The position numbers and the translations under genes are program-made. The notes beneath the pieces are model-generated. The model saw only the letters and a list, made by a program, of their open reading frames with translations, was not told the origin of the DNA and made no database searches. From Phoenix dactylifera (Eukaryota; Streptophyta; Magnoliopsida; Arecales; Arecaceae): 64,000 nucleotides of DNA. Below, in pieces: positions 56,341 through 64,000 of the stretch (the first letter of the stretch is position 1; the number at the start of each line of letters is the position of its first letter). Location of the stretch: assembly GCF_009389715.1 (NCBI RefSeq), contig NC_052395.1:1798001-1862000 (forward strand), read 5' to 3'.

Positions 56341-59300
56341 ACTCTGAAGGTCTTTGTCTGGTAAAATGTATAGGTATTTATTAGTGGAGGTTACAAAAGT
56401 GTGAAATACATGAAGATAGAGGATTACCATAGAAGGTCTCTATGAAATGGTCCGCTACATGTTGCAATAGTTATCTACGTTTTTTCCAATTTCTACGTAA
56501 GTGACATTATGCACTTGCTTCTGAATGTGGCATGCTTGTTTGCACTAGATTTATTTACAGTATAACAACCACATTGTTATGAAAATAAACTTCAAAATAA
56601 AGTAGTCGGGATTCTATACTATACTAAATTAGCGAGATCCTTCTTAGTTAATGCATAACAAGGCCCATCTTGTCTTATCCCAAACCCACTCTATCACAAA
56701 CTGTTGCGCCATATAAATTTAGTTCATTGTTGTTAATTTAGTAGCGAGGATTAGAGCTCATCTAGTTTAATGCATCTAGCTAGATTACTTCCCTATGAAT
56801 CAAATGGTGGCACTTAATAGGTAATTAACTAAGGCCCTATTTGGTATTATTTTTTTCTGTTTTTCTTGTAAAAATAGAAATACAGAATCCCATATAGAAA
56901 ATATATCTAGTTATCCTATTTATGCTTTTTTACGGCTTTCATTATCTCTAAAACAATAGAAGTAAAAAATGTTTACTACTATTTTTTTTTTTTAGGAGTG
57001 GGTTTTCGCCCTCCTTTCATTCTCTCTACCCAACCTTCCCCTGATCTCTGTTCCGCATCCTCATGTTTCGATCAAGTAAGTCATCGAGCGCGTCACTACT
57101 ATCGAACACATCATCGTTGTCAAGTACATTGGCCAGATGGAGCCCATCACTAGCCTCGGCTGGTCCCCTTCCTTCACTTGCCTTCTCCCCCATTCTGCCT
57201 CTCCTAGTGCTCTCGACGAGCTCCCCACTAGTGACGACGACGACGGCATCACCTACCAACCTTGTAGCCATCTAGATGGTCATGTCCGAACTCTATCATG
57301 GTCGTCATCGTCTTAGATGTCCCAATGTATTTAAAGACCTAAGACCGTTTTATTTTTTAGGCCTTTTTTACAGTAGGCCGGCCTAAGGCAAACTCACATG
57401 AAATTTTTTTTCTTTCCATTTTATCCCTGCAGTGGATCTTTTTTGGACCGAGAGAGTTGGACCGGTCTTTCCTGACCATGATGTCGTCTACTATGCTCGA
57501 GCTCTCTATCGTCTCCTTACTTCGCCGTGCGGCTCTTCTTATTGTTAAAATAATAAATATTTTAATAATAATAATAATAATAATTGTTTCTTATTTTCAA
57601 ATATTTGAAAGAAAATAAATAAAATTCTCGCTTTTTTTATAATAAAAAAAAAGTGACGCAAATGCCAACTACAGCTAAACTTTGATATATGAAAATGATT
57701 CAAATGATGAAAAATCTTGTAACAAGTCAGAGCGAGAAAATTCCTCCCTCAGCCAATAAGTGCTCGTGGCAATGAATTATAAAAGCGACATTTAACACTC
57801 TCTGTTGTACAAATTGTAATGGATCAAAGGGTTTGCACTGATCATTTTCCTATGATGCTATGTAAATTTATTTACAAAAAATATCTTTAATTTAACATTA
57901 TTTTTTAGAAAAAGAGATATTTCCTATCATCCAATTCAGTCCAATCATAAGCATGAATGCCTATTCTACGCAATAGAACTTATTCCACAGATTGTATAAG
58001 GGAATAAGTGCAAAAAATTAATAAAATTTTATGGTAGTTTCTTTCGATTTTATCAGAAGGACAAAATTATTTCTTTTTAATGTATTAAAGAGTGAATAGA
58101 GGACAAACTAAAAGGGATAATTTTCCTCTCTCCCACAATATAAGCCTGCGCCACCAAATTGGTGAAATAGAATTATAATTATTTAATTATATAAAATTAT
58201 TCCATGAGGAAAAAAATGTTTGGAAATCTAACTATAAAATGAAATCCTTAAGTCTCTCAAATAGTACGACTTTCAATCAGGAAACAAAAACTGCACCAAC
58301 TTTCATCACTGGTGGATGGGGGCGGGTAGCACCTTTGATGCGAAAGGAGAATAATAGAAGTATTTTTTTGTGCAAAAGAGGGATCCACCTTCCTCCGTAT
58401 AAATCTATGATTTGATCATACAATAATTACTTCAAGATCTACACAAGCACATGAAAAAGTTTGTATTTTTGAGTTTTATGCAGGTGCAATAATCCAACGG
58501 CTAACGTGGCAAACACGCACAGGAGAAAGAATCCATTCTATAAAGAGTACAAACCAACCTTGAAGAATCTCAGACGCCCTATCCATCAAATAGATCAACC
58601 ACTAGAGTATAGAAAAGATCCTTGAACACAATATACGTACTTCCTGCTGACAAGTGAAATATAAATACTAATACACTGAAACACTGAGAGTGGAATAAGG
58701 ACTTAAACACTTAGCATTTGGTGCATTTGGCAACACCGATTTCTTAAAGTAACTTCTCTATTCCTTCCACATTTGATTAAACATGAAATAAAATGGTGGC
58801 CCCTAGCCAATCACCAGTTGTTGGTTAAGGCACCTATTAGTGAACTAGTTTAGAACCTGTGAAGAAATTCCACCAGGTGGTTCTCCTACCAATTATTGGT
58901 GATTAGACTGAGTCATCCATTTTAATATTGATGAAAGAGAACCAAACTTTAGTTTCCATTTGGAAAATTTGGAAAATTTTATAAGCCTTGGCACAATGAT
59001 CAGGTTATGAAAATGCTACAGGTTCAAAATACAGAAATAACATTTTTATAGACAGAAATAAAGTTGCATACATCTGACCCCATAATAGCATAAGCCTCAT
59101 GCATTAGAATGCTGTTTTTACCCTTAATTTACTGATAAATCTTTGCATTTCCTATCATCTTCAATACTTCTATGTCAGAGCAGCTTCCAGACCCCAAGAA
59201 GCTCCGAGAGCTTAAAAATTCACGAACATATGGTTCTACAAGTTTTGGCTATCATCAAATTACAATTTAAGTTGCCACAGCGAAGGCTTATAAAAATTCC

Positions 59301-60384
59301 ATGATCAAGAAATGTACACAAACTTTGAATTTGTATCAGCAGGTCAATCTCATCCGAGTATCAAGCCCCAGATTCACATTCTCATTGAAGAAGTATGGTG
59401 GCTACAAGGTAGTAGCTATAACTACATAAACCATCGACCTATTCATTTCTTATATTAGAAAAGCATGACTCACCTGAAGTAAGAAACATCAAAAATGAGA
59501 CTTTTGCCTCAGGTTGGTAAAGTTGTTGTCTTTCAAAAATGCCAAAACTCTAGGTATATGCAACTGACCTTTCAACGGGTCCATGCATAGTTATCCCACT
59601 TAACCATCAAGCTAGCAACTACTAGTTGAAGGCAATAATTGGTGGGAATCAGAATGGCCCCACATTGCAGAATGTGGCACGTATCCAGCGCCTACCATTG
59701 TAAATTGCAGAAATAGTAACAATAACATACAGGACTAATAAGCTTAGCTTAAAGAGAGAGAGAGAGAGAGATCAGTCAAAATGCATAGTTGCAAGTAGAG
59801 GACAAGCATACATGACCACAAATGAAGATAGACTCTTTAATGGCATCCAAGATGAATATTAGAATTAGTGGCATTTTTCATAGAACAGAAATGGTAGCAT
59901 CCCATTTTTGCAGGCAGTGCTACAATCAACAATCTCACAAGTTCCAAACATAATTTATATGAAAAATGAAAACCAAATGCCTATCTTCAAAATCTGCAAC
60001 ATACAAAACTGAACCATGAAAATAAATCCTATATCATCGACAGACCCAAACTAGACCCAAACTAGAAGTTTGATACTGTAACCATAAACAGCATTGCTTT
60101 AACTAACTAGATCTGGCTCTCCTTAAGTTCTTTTTTCCGTTTACTCCTATTTAGCCAAGCCCACTGTCACCAGTGAGCTTCATGTATTGTTTGACCACTT
60201 CATTATCTAGATGAATAGCTACAAACATTATCATGAACTTCCATATCTATCACATTTGCTTTACAGTTCCACACATCAAACCTTACCTCCCATCTTTTTT
60301 TTAGACCTCCCTCAAGTCTTGAGAGATTTCCAAGGTTAAGGTAAACCGTCTTGCCCTCAACTGGCCTTTAAAGTATCATACTAC
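56341..60384. other. 4-kb spacer, no gene seen
   Basis: AT-rich DNA with an (ATA)n run at 57564-57583 and a GA run at about 59754-59770. At 57374-57400, CAGTAGGCCGGCCTAAGGC followed by AAACTCAC resembles the inverted right end of the hAT family at 9827; no partner end was found. 57000-57280 is GC-richer with no recognised protein. The 58600-60350 part has longer non-repetitive stretches that could be introns or a degraded gene, but I cannot identify exons. Confidence 0.45.
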
Positions 60385-62020
60385 TGATGAGAGCACAAAA
60401 GTGCGATCTAAGTACCATTTAACTTAACTTAATGCTAGCAAAATAATGATAAATAATAGGTGTTAACATTTGCACGATTAAATATTATCCTTAGCACTTA
60501 TTGTAATTTTTATCATTATTTTAGATAAATTCAACTAAAAAGAATGCATCTTCCCAACTGCAGAATAGAGTACATGATTCTTATTCAGCGAGCCCGAGCG
60601 TACAAGCCCCAATCCGGCCGCATCCACGCATCCCGGCTCCCGTGCACAATCTCAGGCGTCCATTTGAAGGAGCTCGCGCTTCAACGTCCAAATCCCATAT
60701 TCCATCTTCCGTGATCAACCCAATCCCGCGTCCACGGTCCAAGCCAATCCCAGCTCAGCTCACGGCTCATCGCTTCCAACCGAATCCACACATTTTTTTT
60801 TAACTTTCTCAAAACAGGGCTCAACCTCCAGCGTCCCACGATGGATCCACCTTCATCCCGTCCGTTTCCTTCCGCGCCCAATCCTCTCCGCGAATCAAGC
60901 CAGCCTTCGTTCCCAGCAAATCTTCAGCCTCCGGATCAGCTTATACCCAAATTCACGTCCGAGGAGCAGCATCTCAAGCGTCCGTGAAGCCCCCGCGATC
61001 GCCTCCTGCGAGTGATCCATGGCGTCCGTCCGAGCTTCTCCCCAGCGATGCAGCCATTTCCATCTCCAGCATCTCGATCAACGCCCCTTCTTCCGCCCGT
61101 TTCACACGCCTCCCAGCATTCGAAGATCCTGCCGCAGCTCTCATCCATTTGAATCTCCCAGACCTCAGCCTCCCTTGCACGATCCTCGGCGTCCGTTCTT
61201 AACGCCGGATCCGCCCGCAATCTCCTCCACGCGCGATTAGGGGAATCCTAGCCTATATGAGGAGGCCTCTGATCCGAAAGGGGGAGCTCCGATTTGAGGA
61301 AGAAAACAGGGGAGCCGTTGAAGAAGAAAAGAGGAGCGGCCGGCCTCCGCGGTTGAGGGAAAAGAGAAGAAGGAAACAGGGTATGCCCTGTTTCCGAAAA
61401 GAAAAAAAAAAAAAAAAAAAGAACAAGAGAGGGAAAGGCTAGAGAGGGAAAGGCTATTGTTTTTGTAATGGGAGGCTAACACCTTTGGTCAAGGGTGATG
61501 GAAGAACCCTTGATAGTTTGCTTTCTTCAAGTAAATTCTGAACGATTATTTTCTTTGATTTACATCTATTATATGCTCTTGGTTCTTGCATACTTATTTG
61601 TTAGATAGATCTTGTACGGTTTATATTTATTGATGCATGGGTTGTTTCGATTTTTGATTTATCGTAGACGTAACCGGCACGATAAATACTTGAATGTTGA
61701 ATTCATGTTTTCAAAGTATATATTCCATGCTTAAAACTATTCTATCTAATTAATCCTTAATCAAGAATCGCAAAAATTTAATTGTTGAAAATAACATTAT
61801 CAAGGGGGAATCCAGATCCCTAGCCTTCTCTACATTCTTGAACGTTGTTTCATTATCTATTATTCTCTGCTTTTAATTTTTGAAGATCAACTAAAAATTA
61901 CATCTAAAAATTACGCTAATAATCTATAGATCGTTCCCTGAGGAATCGACCTCGGACTCCCGAGTTATATTACTTGTGCGATTCTCCTGCACTTGGGAGA
62001 GCAATTTTTCGAAAGCACCA
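60385..62020 (+). repeat. 5' LTR of an Athila-type Ty3/gypsy element
   Basis: Starts TGATGAGAGCACAAAAGTGCG and ends TTTTTCGAAAGCACCA, matching the solo LTR at 48042-51299 in opposite orientation. A GC-rich middle (60590-61260) is followed by A-rich and AT-rich parts. The 3' LTR is beyond the window. Confidence 0.9.
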
Positions 62021-62026
62021 AGTTTT

Positions 62027-62044
62027 TGGCGCCGTTGCCGGGGA
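62027..62044 (+). other. Primer-binding site, Asp-tRNA type
   Basis: TGGCGCCGTTGCCGGGGA, the standard primer site of Athila-group elements, six bases after the LTR. Confidence 0.92.
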
Positions 62045-63286
62045 ACGGCTAAGTTATTAGTATAAATTTAGATTTAATTTTTACTTTAGTAGTTAGTATT
62101 TTTTTTTGAAAAAAAAAAAATTTGCATCTTTACTACTATTTTTAATTCCCTGCACAGTTTGCATCAAACTCTGATATCATATAAATTAGCCGTCTGATTT
62201 GACTCAAATTTGGTCAGCTAGTGCAAGACACATTGCTAGATAATCTGAACGGTCTGATTGACATTCTGACATTTTTAAGACCATCAGATTAATACGAAAC
62301 CTTGCTGCTTTCTACTTTAAATTTTCTGCATTTATTTTTTTTTAGAATCAAAATTTTATTGTTATCATATCTCATTAACCCTTGTTGCTAATTGAAAATT
62401 TAAAAAAAAAAAAAACTTTAAGAAAAGATCAAGGGTGATTATTTAATAAAAAAAAGAGAGGGAAAACCTAAAATTTTAAATTTCAAATTTCAGAATTCAA
62501 ATTTCAAATTTCAGACTTCAACTCATAAATTTAAAAAAAAAAAGAAAGAAATAATTTGCTTGATCACCTATTCAATGAAATTTAATGTCATGCCATAAAA
62601 TATTTAAAAAAAAAATCTCTTGATTGTTGCATATAGTGTAAGGCATCAACATAAAATATTTCTAAGGGCTGAACCTATTTAAAAAGATAAGGTCGGGATT
62701 TCATCACTCGTCCTTAGCCCAAAATCACCCCAGTGCATAAATGTCCCAAGCTTAACTAAAATCAACTAGACGTTGGCCCCTAAGGACATTCGAGCTCAAT
62801 AGGACGAAGACCACTGAAAGTTGCACCAATTTCGCTCTGTGGCTTAGTTGATGTCTAGGCAAGCTTTGTCCCTATAAGGGAGACAGTTCATCTGTTCGAG
62901 GCAAGTGGGTTTTAAGTGGGACCTTTGCGAACGCATCGTGACCCCTCCACTTACCTGGGAGCTTACCTGGTCAACTAGGTTCATTAGACCGGATTGGAGG
63001 CTTAGGTGTCCTCTTCAAACCAGTTAGGAGCTGTCTAGAAATTTAAGAAAAATATTAGAAATTGAGGTGTAATGTTTGTTGCATGATTGATTGAGAATAG
63101 ATTTTTGAATTAAGGTGTCGTTTTAGGATATCTTTAGTTGGTACTTATATTTTTTTAAAAAAAGAGGGAAATATTTTGCATGCTAAAGTGGAATAGGGAC
63201 GACACCGGTCGATTAAGTCATACAACTTTAGATCATCCCTTAGGACATACCCCTGAAATCCTTCGCAATATCTCACACCTTGTGAG
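62045..63286 (+). other. Athila untranslated leader
   Basis: About 1.2 kb between primer site and gag, with poly-A/T runs and AAATTTCAAATTTCAGA-like repeats around 62475-62520. No open frame of note. Confidence 0.7.
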
Positions 63287-64000
63287 ATGGCTGATTTAAA
63301 TGAAGATGCGGGGAGTCACCACAATCGAGAACGAGAAACTCCATGTTATGACTCTAAGACAATACCTACAACCGGCTAGGACTAGTCAGCCTTCATGCAT
63401 AATTTTTCCTGATAATGTAGGACATTTGACATCAAACCAGGGGTAATCCAATTGCTGCCCAAGTTTCATGGGTTAGAGTCCGAAAGTCCGTATCTTCATT
63501 TAAAGGATTTTGAAGAATTGAGCATTACATTAGAGTGCCAAATGTCACCGAGGATGTCCTCAAGTTGACATTGTTTCCTTTCTCTCTAAAGGATAAGGCC
63601 AAAACATGGCTAAACTCTTTGCGACCTAGATCAATAAGAAATTGGCAAGATATGCAGAGAATTTTTAAAGAAGTTCTTCCCCACACAAAGGACCAACTTT
63701 TTGAAAAGATATATCAGCAATTTCCAACAAAAAGATAATGAAACATTTTATGAATGTTGGGAAAGATTTAAAGACCTTCTTCTCTCATGCCCTCATCACG
63801 GGTTCGAAACTTGGAGAACCATTAGCTTCTTTTATGAAGGTTATCTCCACAGTTGAAACAGTTTGTAGAGACATGTGCAATGGTAGATTCTTAGAAAAAC
63901 AACCTGATGAGGCATGGGAGTATTTGGATTCCCTTGCTGAGACTGCCCAACTTTGGGATAACGGGGATAGAAACAACAAGTCTTTGCCTAAGCCTACTAG
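63287..64000 (+). pseudogene. Athila gag, N-terminal part, degenerate and cut by the window end
   Basis: ATG at 63287 (MADLNEDAGSHHNRERETPC). Further pieces in shifted frames: QPARTSQPSCIIFPDNVGHL at about 63370, LLPKFHGLESESPYLHLKDF at about 63450, the gag core LTLFPFSLKDKAKTWLNSLR (about 63565) and a segment matching FYECWERFKDLL (about 63750). Stops and at least three frameshifts. The gag domain type and leader confirm the Athila assignment. Confidence 0.85.

Larger units (their letters stand above)
60385..64000 (+). mobile_element. Athila-type retrotransposon, left part only
   Basis: 5' LTR, Asp-tRNA-type primer site, a long leader and the start of gag, continuing past the window edge. 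Five bases before it read ACTAC; the matching duplication cannot be checked here. Confidence 0.88.

Noticed and set aside
61257..61442. Basic frame RKEKKKKKKNKRGKG
   Set aside because: Lies in the Athila LTR and reads a poly-A tract.

Overview
This is nuclear DNA from a flowering plant. The ordinary genes and captured gene pieces are GC-rich, the spacers are AT-rich, and most of the window is nested transposable elements, which suits a monocot. A palm is my tentative guess from general resemblance and cannot be proved from the window. Only two host genes look intact: RING-H2 E3 ubiquitin-ligase-type genes at 499-1215 and 42669-43466, both on the minus strand. A third paralogue has been destroyed; its pieces lie at about 4975-5561 and 23825-23929. 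The three copies form an old tandem cluster that was forced apart by transposons.

Stack 1 (5567-23819): a Ty1/copia element with 262-265 bp LTRs sits inside the third RING gene. Four things later entered this copia element: a hAT element (5911-9827), a solo LTR (9948-12179), a scrambled piece of plastid DNA (about 12461-13537) and a Pack-CACTA carrying a fructokinase gene fragment (13908-20275). The CACTA was itself hit by a second solo LTR (15279-20116). That LTR was then hit by a PIF/Harbinger-like MITE (16760-17267) and a short hAT relative (17899-19811). Target-site duplications (TSDs) visible for each transposon fix the order of events; the plastid insert has no TSD.

Stack 2 (25202-35361): a Sirevirus-type copia element on the minus strand with TSD GTTAT, LTRs of about 1.47 kb, a Met-tRNA primer site, an array of polypurine tracts, and an extra open frame between pol and the 3' LTR. 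Its gag-pol frame is broken several times.

Stack 3 (45323-56335): a Ty3/gypsy chromovirus with LTRs of about 1.54 kb and a C-terminal chromodomain. It is interrupted by an Athila-type solo LTR (48042-51299, TSD CAAGT). That solo LTR is interrupted by a second Pack-CACTA (49580-51110, TSD GGT) carrying a rearranged fragment of cinnamate 4-hydroxylase (CYP73A).

The right edge (60385-64000) holds the 5' LTR, Asp-type primer site and degenerate gag of a longer Athila-family element that runs out of the window. The remaining stretches (1256-4974, 24013-25196, 35367-42623, 43590-45317, 56341-60384) are AT-rich DNA with simple repeats and no coding region I can support. No bacterial-type system, CRISPR array or rRNA/tRNA gene is present.
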